DNA of 6,813 nucleotides from an uncultured Eggerthellaceae bacterium (lineage in GTDB: Bacteria > Actinomycetota > Coriobacteriia > Coriobacteriales > Eggerthellaceae): NCBI GenBank assembly GCA_934645125.1, contig CAKUDT010000071.1, positions 1-6,813 on the forward strand, in the 5' to 3' direction. Below, piece by piece: positions 1 through 6,077 of the stretch. How positions within the stretch are numbered: position 1 is the stretch's first letter; every line of letters begins with the position of its first letter. The notes beneath the pieces were generated by a model. It did no database searches. It saw only the letters and a list, made by a program, of their open reading frames with translations, and was not told the DNA's origin. The translations under genes and the position numbers were made by a program.

Positions 1-1574
1 GTTACGAAGTGGTGTCGAAGTCGCCGCTCACGGGCACTATTGGCGCGGCAAATTCCGGCGGGCATTTTGGCCCTGAGCTGAAGTATGCGGGCTACGACGG
101 CATTATTTTCGAAGGCAAGGCCGACCATCCTGTGTACCTTTACATCAACGATGACGTGGTGGAACTGCGCGATGCAAGCCATTTGTGGGGTAAGAACGTG
201 CATGAGACCACCGATTTGCTGGAAGCGGAAGTGGGCAAGTTCCGCATTGCCACCATTGCTCCTTCGGGCGAAAACGGCGTGCTGTTCGCGGGCGTCATGA
301 ATGACAAGAACCGTGCGGCCGGTCGTGGCGGCATGGGCGCTGTTATGGGCTCAAAGAACCTGAAAGCCGTGGTTGTTCGCGGAACGGGCAGCGTGAAAGT
401 TGCGCGCAACCAGGGCTTTTTGGAGGAAAGCCTGAAGGCGCGCACCATTTTGCGCGAGCATCCCGTATGTGGCACCGGTCTGGCGGCGTACGGCACCGAG
501 ATTCTGGTGAACATCATCAACGAAGTGGGCGGCCTGCCCAAGAACAACGGCCGCGATGGCGCCGTGTTCGAGAACGCGTACGAGATTTCCGGCGAGAAGC
601 TGGCCGAAGGCGCGCTGGTGAAGAACCAGGGCTGCTTTGGCTGCACCATCGCGTGCGGACGCGTGACTAAGATCGAGCCTGATGAGAGCGAGTTTTACGG
701 CTTTGGCGAAGGCCCCGAATACGAAGCGGGCTGGAGCTTTGGCGCCGACTGCGGCGTGGATGACATTGCCGCCGTGCTGAAAGCCAACTGGATTTGCAAT
801 GAGGAGGGCATGGACCCCATCACGTTGGGCGCCACCGTTGCCTGCGCCATGGAGCTGTTCGAGGCGGGCTATATCCCCGAGAGCGACATCGGCTTCCCCT
901 TGCGTTTTGGCGACGCCGCCGCCATGGTGCGCTGCGTGCGCATGACGGCCGATGGCGAAGGCTTCGGCAAGCTGCTGGGCCAGGGCTCTTACCGCTTGGC
1001 CGAACATTACGGCCACCCCGAGCTGTCCATGTCCGTGAAGAAGCAAGAGATGCCCGCCTATGATGGACGCGCCATTCAGGGCATTGCGCTTGAGTATGCA
1101 ACATCCAACCGCGGTGGCTGCCACGTACGCGGCTACATGATCTCCCCCGAGGTGTTGGGCCTTCCCGTAAAGACCGATCCCCTGGTCACAGAAGGGAAGG
1201 GCGCGTTGCTGAAGACATTCCAGGACCTTACGGCGCTGTGCGATTCCACGGGTATTTGCCTGTTCACAACGTTCGCGCTGGGCCTGCCCGAGCTGGCCGG
1301 TTTGTATCGCGAAGCGGTGGGAACCGATGAGACCGATGAAGAGATCTTGCTGAAGGGCGAGCGCATTTGGAACCTGGAGAAGCGTTTCAACATGGCTGCC
1401 GGTGTGGAAAAAGACACGCTGCCGCCGCGCTTGCTGCGCGAAGAGCTGCCAAGTGGCCCGGCTAAGGGCAAGGTGGCGGAGCTGCAGGTTATGCTGGCCG
1501 ATTACTACGAAGCGCGCGGCTGGACGGCCGAAGGCGACCCCACCGAAGCGAAGTTCCAGGAGCTTTCGCTGTAG
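1..1574 (+). CDS. aor: Tungsten-type aldehyde:ferredoxin oxidoreductase catalytic subunit (5' end missing)
   Basis: The AOR family oxidises aldehydes to carboxylic acids at a tungsten (or Mo) bis-pterin centre next to one [4Fe-4S] cluster. The reading frame is open from base 3 to the first base of the window (Y-E-V-V-S-K...). The GTG at 9 is therefore internal and the true start lies upstream. About 523 residues are visible against roughly 600 for the family, so about 80-90 N-terminal residues are missing. Visible family hallmarks are SPLTGTIGAANSGG near the start, the pterin-contact stretch AAGRGGMGAVMGSKNLKAV (nt ~315-371), a C-x2-C-x3-C cluster motif (Cys codons at 633, 642, 654), GPEYE at ~711-725, YATSNRGGCHVRGY with His codon 1122, and D-S-T-G-I-C (Asp codon 1242, Cys codon 1257). 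The last motif matches the Asp489/Cys494 pair of Pyrococcus AOR, so the fourth cluster ligand is present. All visible catalytic features look intact. The aldehyde substrate cannot be told from sequence. It is followed after 8 nt by the MoaD-like gene. Confidence -1.
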   Translation, partial: YEVVSKSPLTGTIGAANSGGHFGPELKYAGYDGIIFEGKADHPVYLYINDDVVELRDASHLWGKNVHETTDLLEAEVGKFRIATIAPSGENGVLFAGVMNDKNRAAGRGGMGAVMGSKNLKAVVVRGTGSVKVARNQGFLEESLKARTILREHPVCGTGLAAYGTEILVNIINEVGGLPKNNGRDGAVFENAYEISGEKLAEGALVKNQGCFGCTIACGRVTKIEPDESEFYGFGEGPEYEAGWSFGADCGVDDIAAVLKANWICNEEGMDPITLGATVACAMELFEAGYIPESDIGFPLRFGDAAAMVRCVRMTADGEGFGKLLGQGSYRLAEHYGHPELSMSVKKQEMPAYDGRAIQGIALEYATSNRGGCHVRGYMISPEVLGLPVKTDPLVTEGKGALLKTFQDLTALCDSTGICLFTTFALGLPELAGLYREAVGTDETDEEILLKGERIWNLEKRFNMAAGVEKDTLPPRLLREELPSGPAKGKVAELQVMLADYYEARGWTAEGDPTEAKFQELSL

Positions 1575-1582
1575 GGCGCCGC

Positions 1583-1855
1583 ATGAACGTCAAGTTTTTC
1601 GCGACATATCGCAAAATCGTGGGGCAGGGGTGCATCGACATCCCCGCCCCCCGCGACGTTTTGGGGTTACTGGAGATTTTGGAGCAGCGCTACCCCGATT
1701 TTCGAGGGCTGCTGCTCAATGCCGATCATACCGATAAGGGACGCGATGCCATTGTGCTGGTGTGCGGACGGCATATCGAGCATCTGGATGGCGTGCACAC
1801 CGCGCTTTCCGAGCAGGATTACGTTGCCGTGACGCCGCTTGTTGCAGGCGGCTGA
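1583..1855 (+). CDS. MoaD/ThiS-family sulfur carrier protein
   Basis: This is a 90-residue ubiquitin-like sulfur carrier. It starts MNVKFFATYRKIVG, the typical MoaD first strand and helix, and has the family's VLVCGRHI...LSEQDYVAVTPLVAGG ending. In MoaD/ThiS the terminal Gly-Gly is adenylated by an E1-like enzyme and then carries the thiocarboxylate used to build the pterin dithiolene. The Gly-Gly is directly followed by the stop, so the tail is active-looking and needs no processing. The length is normal to slightly long for MoaD. The ATG at 1583 is 8 nt after the AOR stop with no good Shine-Dalgarno; the nearest AGGAG (1558-1562) is too far, so translation is probably coupled to AOR. MoaD-like genes directly beside AOR genes are a known arrangement and suggest a dedicated role in tungstopterin supply. 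A ThiF-family partner is encoded at 5379. ThiS-like use in thiamine synthesis is less likely in this setting. Confidence -1.
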   Translation: MNVKFFATYRKIVGQGCIDIPAPRDVLGLLEILEQRYPDFRGLLLNADHTDKGRDAIVLVCGRHIEHLDGVHTALSEQDYVAVTPLVAGG

Positions 1856-1900
1856 GCTGCGGCAATGCTGCTGTTGCGATTGCGGTGCTGCGGGTATGGC

Positions 1901-2030
1901 GCGGGCGCGATGCCGTTGCAGCGCGCCCGTGACGCTGCTGTGACGCCGCGCGATGCTGCAGTGGCGCGGGCATGATGCCGCCGTGCCGCGGGCGTGACGC
2001 TGCTGTGGCGTGAGCGTGACTGCGGTCGCG
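1901..2030. repeat. Degenerate ~22-bp tandem repeat array, about six copies
   Basis: A core resembling GTGACGCTGCTGTG recurs with starts at 1907, 1929, 1950, 1972, 1994 and 2016, so the steps are 22, 21, 22, 22 and 22 nt. The copies at 1929 and 1994 are identical, and the shared block extends to 15 nt at 1928-1942 and 1993-2007. The copy at 1950 matches 11 of 14 positions, 1972 matches 10 and 1907 matches 8. The copy at 2016 keeps GTGAC and then diverges. Related but irregularly spaced copies may occur upstream at about 1862 and 1882. The period is seen directly; its function is unknown. Confidence -1.
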
Positions 2031-2114
2031 ACTGCGCCGTTGCCGCTGCGTCATGGTTGCTGCCCGATTGCCGATGCGCCGCCGCCTTCCGCCCGCATGC
2101 GCCCCTTGAACACG

Positions 2115-2120
2115 AAGGAG
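2115..2120 (+). promoter_or_regulatory. Ribosome binding site AAGGAG that sets the NuoE-like start
   Basis: AAGGAG lies 6 nt before the ATG at 2127. This perfect site, together with family homology beginning right after it, decides against the longer in-frame GTG start at 2010, which would run through the tandem-repeat gap. Confidence -1.
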
Positions 2121-2126
2121 ACTCCC

Positions 2127-2618
2127 ATGGTTTCCGAAGACGAAATCATTCGAATCGTGCAGTCGTATCCTGCCGAGCGCCGCTACGCGCTGGCCGCCAT
2201 GCAGGATATGCAGCATGCGTTCAACTATATTCCCGAACTGGGACTTACTCGACTGGCCGAGCACCTGAACTGCGGTGTTGCCCAACTCTATTCCATGGCC
2301 ACGTTCTATAAAGCGTTGTCGCTCAAGCCTAAGGGCAAGCACATCATCAAGATCTGCAACGGCACCGCCTGTCACATTCGCGGATCCGTGAACTTAGCAA
2401 CGGGCCTCAAGCGCGAGCTGGGTATTGAGCCGGGCGAGACCACCGAAGACGGGCTGTTCTCCGTGGAAATGGTAAATTGCCTGGGTTCGTGTGCGCTGGC
2501 GCCGGTCATGTTGGTCGATGGCACGTACCACAATAAGCTGAAGCTGGAAGACGTTCCCGGCATTGTGGAGCACTATCGCTCGCTTGATGCCGAAGAAGGG
2601 GAGGCCAGCAATGAGTAA
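2127..2618 (+). CDS. NuoE/HydC-like thioredoxin-fold [2Fe-2S] subunit
   Basis: This 163-residue protein belongs to the 24-kDa subunit family of complex I (NuoE), which is also found as HydC in electron-bifurcating hydrogenases and as small subunits of NAD-linked formate dehydrogenases. It has the N-terminal helical part (EDEIIRIVQSYP...AMQDMQHAFNYIP...LNCGVAQLYSMATFYKALSLKPKG) and then the thioredoxin-like ferredoxin domain. The four ligands are visible as C-x4-C in CNGTAC and C-x3-C in CLGSC. It lies in an operon with NuoF- and NuoG-like genes. Its stop overlaps the next start by 8 nt (2611-2618), so the two are translationally coupled. The role is electron transfer next to the flavin subunit of a soluble NAD(P)-linked complex. 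No NuoA-D/H-N membrane subunits are seen here, so this is unlikely to be complex I itself. A longer protein starting at GTG 2010 is possible but not favoured. Confidence -1.
   Translation: MVSEDEIIRIVQSYPAERRYALAAMQDMQHAFNYIPELGLTRLAEHLNCGVAQLYSMATFYKALSLKPKGKHIIKICNGTACHIRGSVNLATGLKRELGIEPGETTEDGLFSVEMVNCLGSCALAPVMLVDGTYHNKLKLEDVPGIVEHYRSLDAEEGEASNE
2598..2604 (+). promoter_or_regulatory. Ribosome binding site GGGGAGG for the NuoF-like gene
   Basis: GGGGAGG lies inside the last codons of the NuoE-like gene, 6 nt before ATG 2611. It fixes the start at 2611 rather than the in-frame ATG at 2563. Confidence -1.
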
Positions 2619-4401
2619 GACCGAAAAGATTCTAGTGTGTTGCGGCACGGGCTGCATTGCTAACGGCGCATACGATGTGGCGCGCGCCTTAGAGGAAGAA
2701 ATCACGGCGCAGAATGCAAATGCCCTGGTAGAGCTTAAGGTGTGCCGCACGGGTTGCTCGGGCGAATGCGAGCAGGGTCCGCTGGTGCGCTTGATGCCGC
2801 GCGACACCATGTATTACAAGGTGAAGCCAGCGGACGCATCCGATATTATTGTCTCACTTGAAGGCGAGCCGGTAGAGAAGCTTCTGTATCGCGATGAGCA
2901 GGGGAAACGTCACGAGCATCAAGCCGACAACCCCTTCTACGGCTTGCAGAACAAAGTGGTGCTGAAAGATGTGGGCATCATCGACCCGCTGAGTTTGGAT
3001 GAATACCTTGCCGCGGGCGGCTACGAAGGCCTGAAGAAAGCCCTGGCCATGACGCCCGATGAGATTATCACCGAGGTGGAAAAGAGCGGTCTGCGCGGTA
3101 AGGGCGGCGCGGGCTTCCCCACAGGGCGTAAGTGGCGCAGCGCGGCGGGCTACGACGCCACGCCGAAATACATTGTGTGCAACGGTGACGAAGGCGACCC
3201 GGGCGCGTTCATGGATGGTTCCACCATGGAGGGAAGCCCCCATGCCGTTATCGAGGGCATGATTATCGGCGCGCTGGCCATTGGCGCCGAGACGGGCGTG
3301 CTCTACATCCGCGACGAATACGCCTTGGCGCGCGAGCATATCCAGCACGCCATTGACGATGCGTATGCAGCAGGTATTCTGGGCGAGCACGTCATGGGCA
3401 CCGATCACAAGCTGGACTTGAGCATTGTGCGCGGCGGCGGCGCGTTCGTGTGCGGTGAATCCACAGCCCTTATGAACTCCATCGAGGGCAAGGTGGGCGA
3501 GCCGCGCCCCAAGTACATCCGCAGCGTTCAGAGTGGCTTGTTCGAGAAGCCCACGGTGCTGAATAACGTTGAGTCGCTGGCATCCATCCCCACCATCTTA
3601 GCTCAGGGCGGCGAAGCATATTCCCAGCTAGGAACAGAAAAATCGAAGGGCACGAAAGTGTTTGCCATGGTGGGAAAAGTCAAACACACCGGTTTGGTGG
3701 AAGTACCCATGGGCACCACGCTGCGCACCCTTATCTACGACATTGGCGGCGGCATTATCAATGACCGTCCCTTCAAGGCCATTCAGACGGGCGGTCCGTC
3801 GGGCGGCTGTATTCCCGAGAGCTTGCTGGACTTGCCGGTGGATTTCGACACGCTAACCGAATACGGTGCCATGATGGGCTCCGGCGGTATGATTGTTATG
3901 GACGATCGCAGCTGCATGGTGGAAGTTGCGCGCTACTACATTGATTTCCTGTGCGAGGAAAGCTGCGGAAAATGCACGCCGTGCCGCGAGGGCCTACGTC
4001 AGATGCGCTTTATTCTCAACGAGATTTGCGAAGGCCGCGGCAAAGAGGGCGACATCGAGTTGCTTGAGGAAATCGGTCACATGATGCAGGATGCTTCCCT
4101 GTGCGCATTGGGTCGCACGGCGGCGAACCCTGTGTTGACCACCATCAAGTTCTTCCGCGACGAATACGAGGCGCATATTTGCGAGCATCGTTGTCCGGCA
4201 GGTGTGTGCGCCGCGTTGACCAGGTTCTTTATTGATGCGGAGAAATGTGTAGGCTGTGGTCTGTGTGCCAAGGCGTGCCCTGCCGATGCGATTTCCGGTG
4301 AACGGAAACAGCCGCATGTGATTGATGAGGCTGCGTGTATCGCGTGCGGTAGCTGCCGCGAGGCGTGCCGCGTTGATGCGGTGCTGACGGAGGGGAGGTA
4401 G
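2611..4401 (+). CDS. NuoF/HydB-like FMN- and NAD(P)(H)-binding iron-sulfur flavoprotein
   Basis: This 596-residue subunit is the likely site of NAD(P)+ reduction or NAD(P)H oxidation. Domains in order: an N-terminal thioredoxin-like [2Fe-2S] domain (Cys10/11, 15, 45, 49 and 53, with GCSGECEQGPLV); the NuoF flavin/nucleotide fold with LRGKGGAGFPTGRKW at 161-175, CNGDEGDPGAFMD at 190-202 and GGGAFVCGESTALMNSIEG at about 275-293; an SLBB-like region; the NuoF [4Fe-4S] site SCGKCTPCREG (Cys452, 455, 458) with its fourth ligand Cys498 in DASLCALGR; and a C-terminal pair of [4Fe-4S] motifs, CVGCGLCAKAC (546-556) and CIACGSCREAC (576-586). In the second motif the usual Pro after the last Cys is Arg. 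Fusion of the extra N- and C-terminal iron-sulfur domains to NuoF is typical of HydB/HndC and Bfu-type subunits and not of plain complex I NuoF. The start at 2611 overlaps the NuoE-like stop, and the next gene begins 2 nt after this stop. Confidence -1.
   Translation: MSKTEKILVCCGTGCIANGAYDVARALEEEITAQNANALVELKVCRTGCSGECEQGPLVRLMPRDTMYYKVKPADASDIIVSLEGEPVEKLLYRDEQGKRHEHQADNPFYGLQNKVVLKDVGIIDPLSLDEYLAAGGYEGLKKALAMTPDEIITEVEKSGLRGKGGAGFPTGRKWRSAAGYDATPKYIVCNGDEGDPGAFMDGSTMEGSPHAVIEGMIIGALAIGAETGVLYIRDEYALAREHIQHAIDDAYAAGILGEHVMGTDHKLDLSIVRGGGAFVCGESTALMNSIEGKVGEPRPKYIRSVQSGLFEKPTVLNNVESLASIPTILAQGGEAYSQLGTEKSKGTKVFAMVGKVKHTGLVEVPMGTTLRTLIYDIGGGIINDRPFKAIQTGGPSGGCIPESLLDLPVDFDTLTEYGAMMGSGGMIVMDDRSCMVEVARYYIDFLCEESCGKCTPCREGLRQMRFILNEICEGRGKEGDIELLEEIGHMMQDASLCALGRTAANPVLTTIKFFRDEYEAHICEHRCPAGVCAALTRFFIDAEKCVGCGLCAKACPADAISGERKQPHVIDEAACIACGSCREACRVDAVLTEGR
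4389..4398 (+). promoter_or_regulatory. Ribosome binding site GGAGGGGAGG for the NuoG-like gene
   Basis: A very purine-rich site sits in the final codons of the NuoF-like gene, 5 nt before ATG 4404. The strong site plus the 2-nt gap suggests tightly coupled subunit synthesis. Confidence -1.
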
Positions 4402-4403
4402 CC

Positions 4404-5135
4404 ATGGTCAAGACCTACGAGATTGTGATTGACGGTGTGCCCTGTATCGCCCAGCATGGCGAATACCTGTGGGATGTGGCAAAACGTAATGGCATTGAGA
4501 TTCCGGCGCTGTGTCGCAGCAACGCGTTTGCGGAGCATCGCGCGTGTTGTCGCGTGTGCATTGTGGAAGTGATTACGCGCGGGCGCTCCAAGGTGGTCAC
4601 GTCGTGCGTGTATCCCGTTGAAGGCGAGTGCGAGGTGCTTACGAATTCGCCGAAGATCGTACAGGAGCGCAAAGTTCTTTTGGCGTTGCTGGCAGCACGT
4701 GCGCCTGAGTCTGAGGTGATTGCGGATATGGCAGCGCAGATGGGCGCGACCGAAGGCTATGCGCGCCTTAAGCCGCTGGATGCGGGCAAGTGCATTCTGT
4801 GTGGTCTGTGTGTGCAGGCGTGTGAAAGCATGGGCGCGGGGGCAATTTCTACCGTGAATCGTGGCGTGGACAAAGAGGTCAACACGCCGTATGGCGCGGC
4901 AAGCGATGCCTGTATTGGTTGTTTGAGCTGCGCAAACGTGTGTCCTACAGAATGTATTGAGTTTACGGAAGACGCCGATACGCGCACTATCTGGAATCGC
5001 ACGTTCGCGCTGGTCCGTTGCAAGGAATGCGGTCAGGTTTTGGGAACGCGCGAGATGTCGGACGTGGACATGTGTGATGCGTGTCGCAAAAAAGCTCTTG
5101 CAGACGAGATGGCGCAGACGTATCGTTTCGTGTAG
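4404..5135 (+). CDS. Short NuoG/HydA-N-terminus-like ferredoxin subunit
   Basis: This 243-residue electron-transfer subunit resembles the N-terminal part of NuoG or HydA without any catalytic domain. It opens with a plant-type [2Fe-2S] domain: Cys37, Cys49, Cys52 and Cys68 in a C-x11-C-x2-C-x15-C pattern, with CRVCIVEV and SCVYPV. The His/Cys motif that binds the next [4Fe-4S] cluster in NuoG (H-x3-C-x2-C-x5-C) is absent. Two ferredoxin motifs follow: Cys130/133/136/140 (CILCGLCVQAC) and Cys170/173/176/180 (CIGCLSCANVCP). A C-terminal tail has paired CxxC motifs, CKEC (206-209) and CDAC (224-227), which look like a zinc-ribbon or rubredoxin-like site. It probably wires the AOR subunit to the NuoF-like flavin subunit. 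Similar proteins occur in NAD-linked formate dehydrogenases and bifurcating oxidoreductases. Partner identity comes from context. Confidence -1.
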   Translation: MVKTYEIVIDGVPCIAQHGEYLWDVAKRNGIEIPALCRSNAFAEHRACCRVCIVEVITRGRSKVVTSCVYPVEGECEVLTNSPKIVQERKVLLALLAARAPESEVIADMAAQMGATEGYARLKPLDAGKCILCGLCVQACESMGAGAISTVNRGVDKEVNTPYGAASDACIGCLSCANVCPTECIEFTEDADTRTIWNRTFALVRCKECGQVLGTREMSDVDMCDACRKKALADEMAQTYRFV

Positions 5136-5159
5136 CTACTTGGTGGTGTGGTTGTGCGG

Positions 5160-5175
5160 ATGCGCGGTTGCGCAT
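5160..5175 (+). other. Small GC-rich hairpin after the NuoG-like gene
   Basis: ATGCGC, loop GGTT, GCGCAT is a perfect 6-bp stem starting 24 nt after the NuoG-like stop. Without a following T-run it is a weak candidate for a terminator; it could instead protect the upstream mRNA 3' end. Confidence -1.
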
Positions 5176-5226
5176 GCAGTCGTGGTTTGTGGTTGCGCGG
5201 GTGTAGGTGCAGGTCGCGCAGGGGCG

Positions 5227-5343
5227 GCTCGATGCGGCAACGTGCTGGCCAGGCGCAGGCTCAAGTTGCGTGCGAGCGTGGGGCACGGGCGTTTGTCCGG
5301 CGGGCGCATCGAGCGGCGTGTGTTGCGTGCGTGGCTCGATGCG
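5227..5343. repeat. Three copies of GCTCGATGCG, the middle one inverted
   Basis: GCTCGATGCG occurs at 5227-5236 and 5334-5343, and its exact complement CGCATCGAGC occurs at 5304-5313. The middle copy can pair with either outer copy: a 10-bp stem with a 20-nt loop on the right, or with a 67-nt loop on the left. The direct copies extend to 13 nt (GGCTCGATGCGGC at 5226-5238 and 5333-5345). Confidence -1.
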
Positions 5344-5378
5344 GCGGCTAGTGAAGAGATATCAATGAAAGGGGCGCT

Positions 5379-6077
5379 ATGGCATTTCAACACCGATACG
5401 ATCGCAATAAGCAAGCGCTATCGGACCAAGAGTGCCAGGCGCTCCAAGCGTGCAAGGTGGCTGTAATCGGGTGCGGCGGCTTGGGCGGCTACGTTGCCGA
5501 GCACCTGGCACGTATTGGCGTGGGCAGCTTGCGCCTGGTTGATGCTGACGTTTTTGAGGAATCGAACTTAAACCGTCAGCTTTTCTGTACCGAGGAAACA
5601 GTGGGTGTGGCAAAGGTGGATGCAGCTGCCAAGCGTTTGGCTGCGGTGAACTCTTCGGTTGCGGTAGAGCCGGTAAGAGCATACTTGACCAGCGATAATG
5701 CCGCAGACTTAATAGCCGAGTGCCACTGTGTAGTGGATTGTCTGGATAATGTATCTTCGCGTTTTCAGCTGGCGCGTGCCTGCCAGGAAGCGGACGTTCC
5801 CCTTGTGTACGGTGCTATTGCTGGCTGGTTCGGTCAGACGTGCACGGTGTTTCCCGGTGATATTTCCTTCGCTTCTCTGTACGGTGCTGCTATGGACGCC
5901 AGCGGGGAAGGCGTGCAGAAAACCGAGGGCAACTTGCCGTTTACAGCAGGGGTGGTCGCGTCGTTTCAGGCAGCGGAGATCGTAAAGGTGTTGCTGGACA
6001 AGCCCGATGTCATTCGCAACCGCTTGCTCATGATCGACTTGCTGTTTGGCTCCGTGGAAGAAATGGCTCTGCGATGA
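5379..6077 (+). CDS. ThiF/MoeB/HesA-family E1-like adenylyltransferase
   Basis: This 232-residue E1-like enzyme would adenylate the C-terminal Gly-Gly of a ubiquitin-like sulfur carrier using ATP. Visible signature residues are the nucleotide-binding VAVIGCGGLGG (27-37), the acidic pair of LVDADVFEESNLNRQ (53-67, with Asn65-Arg66-Gln67), Lys79 in VGVAKVDAA, and DCLDNVSSR (120-128), which holds the catalytic Asp123. The two CxxC pairs that bind zinc in E. coli MoeB and ThiF are not present, and no rhodanese domain follows, so it is a short, minimal form. Cys155 (GQTCTVFPG) could be a thiol-transfer residue, but this is uncertain. The ATG at 5379 has AAAGGGG 4 nt upstream. The natural partner is the MoaD-like protein at 1583, which points to tungstopterin/molybdopterin sulfur loading. 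Thiamine or tRNA thiolation roles are alternatives. Its stop overlaps the next start (ATGA). Confidence -1.
   Translation: MAFQHRYDRNKQALSDQECQALQACKVAVIGCGGLGGYVAEHLARIGVGSLRLVDADVFEESNLNRQLFCTEETVGVAKVDAAAKRLAAVNSSVAVEPVRAYLTSDNAADLIAECHCVVDCLDNVSSRFQLARACQEADVPLVYGAIAGWFGQTCTVFPGDISFASLYGAAMDASGEGVQKTEGNLPFTAGVVASFQAAEIVKVLLDKPDVIRNRLLMIDLLFGSVEEMALR

Larger units (their letters stand above)
1856..2126. other. Gene-free gap with tandem repeats between the MoaD-like and NuoE-like genes
   Basis: No convincing gene is present. The segment up to about 2040 is made of GC-rich imperfect repeats (listed separately). It is followed by a C-rich stretch and then the ribosome site at 2115-2120. Several frames stay open across it in both strands, but this is the expected effect of GC-rich repetitive sequence. 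I see no sigma70-like -35/-10 pair and no terminator with a T-run. The gap may separate two transcription units, or it may be transcribed through. Confidence -1.
5136..5378. other. Gene-free G/T-rich gap before the ThiF-like gene
   Basis: There is no credible gene. The + strand is markedly G- and T-rich near the start. It contains a perfect 6-bp GC-rich hairpin at 5160-5175 and a 10-nt motif present three times, once inverted (separate entries). No T-run follows the hairpin, and no clear -35/-10 promoter is visible. The ThiF-like gene may thus be read through from upstream or driven from an unrecognised promoter. Confidence -1.

Noticed and set aside
351..1124. Long minus-strand open frame inside AOR
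   Set aside because: It is antisense to an unmistakable AOR coding sequence. Its His/Ala/Gly-rich composition is typical of shadow frames in GC-rich DNA.
1901..2030. CRISPR array in the repeat gap
   Set aside because: The 22-nt period leaves no room for spacers between repeats, and the copies are degenerate, so this is a tandem repeat and not a CRISPR.
2010..2126. Longer NuoE-like protein starting at GTG 2010
   Set aside because: The extra 39 residues come from the GC-rich repeat gap and resemble nothing in the family, while a perfect AAGGAG sits 6 nt before ATG 2127.
1716..2375. Open frame on the minus strand across the repeat gap
   Set aside because: It overlaps two real genes and has low-complexity Arg/His/Ala-rich content. 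It is open because of GC-rich repeats and has no recognisable domain.
2563..2610. Longer NuoF-like protein starting at ATG 2563
   Set aside because: It would overlap the NuoE-like gene by 56 nt. ATG 2611 has a GGGGAGG site at the right distance and starts directly at the thioredoxin-like domain.
2127..5135. Respiratory complex I (nuo) operon
   Set aside because: The NuoF-like protein carries extra iron-sulfur domains, the NuoG-like protein is only a short N-terminal part, and no membrane or quinone-module subunits are present, so a soluble HydABC/Bfu-type module fits better.
4957..5466. Plus-strand open frame bridging the NuoG-like and ThiF-like genes
   Set aside because: It overlaps both clear genes in another frame, has Arg/Cys/Val-rich composition, and has no domain signal.
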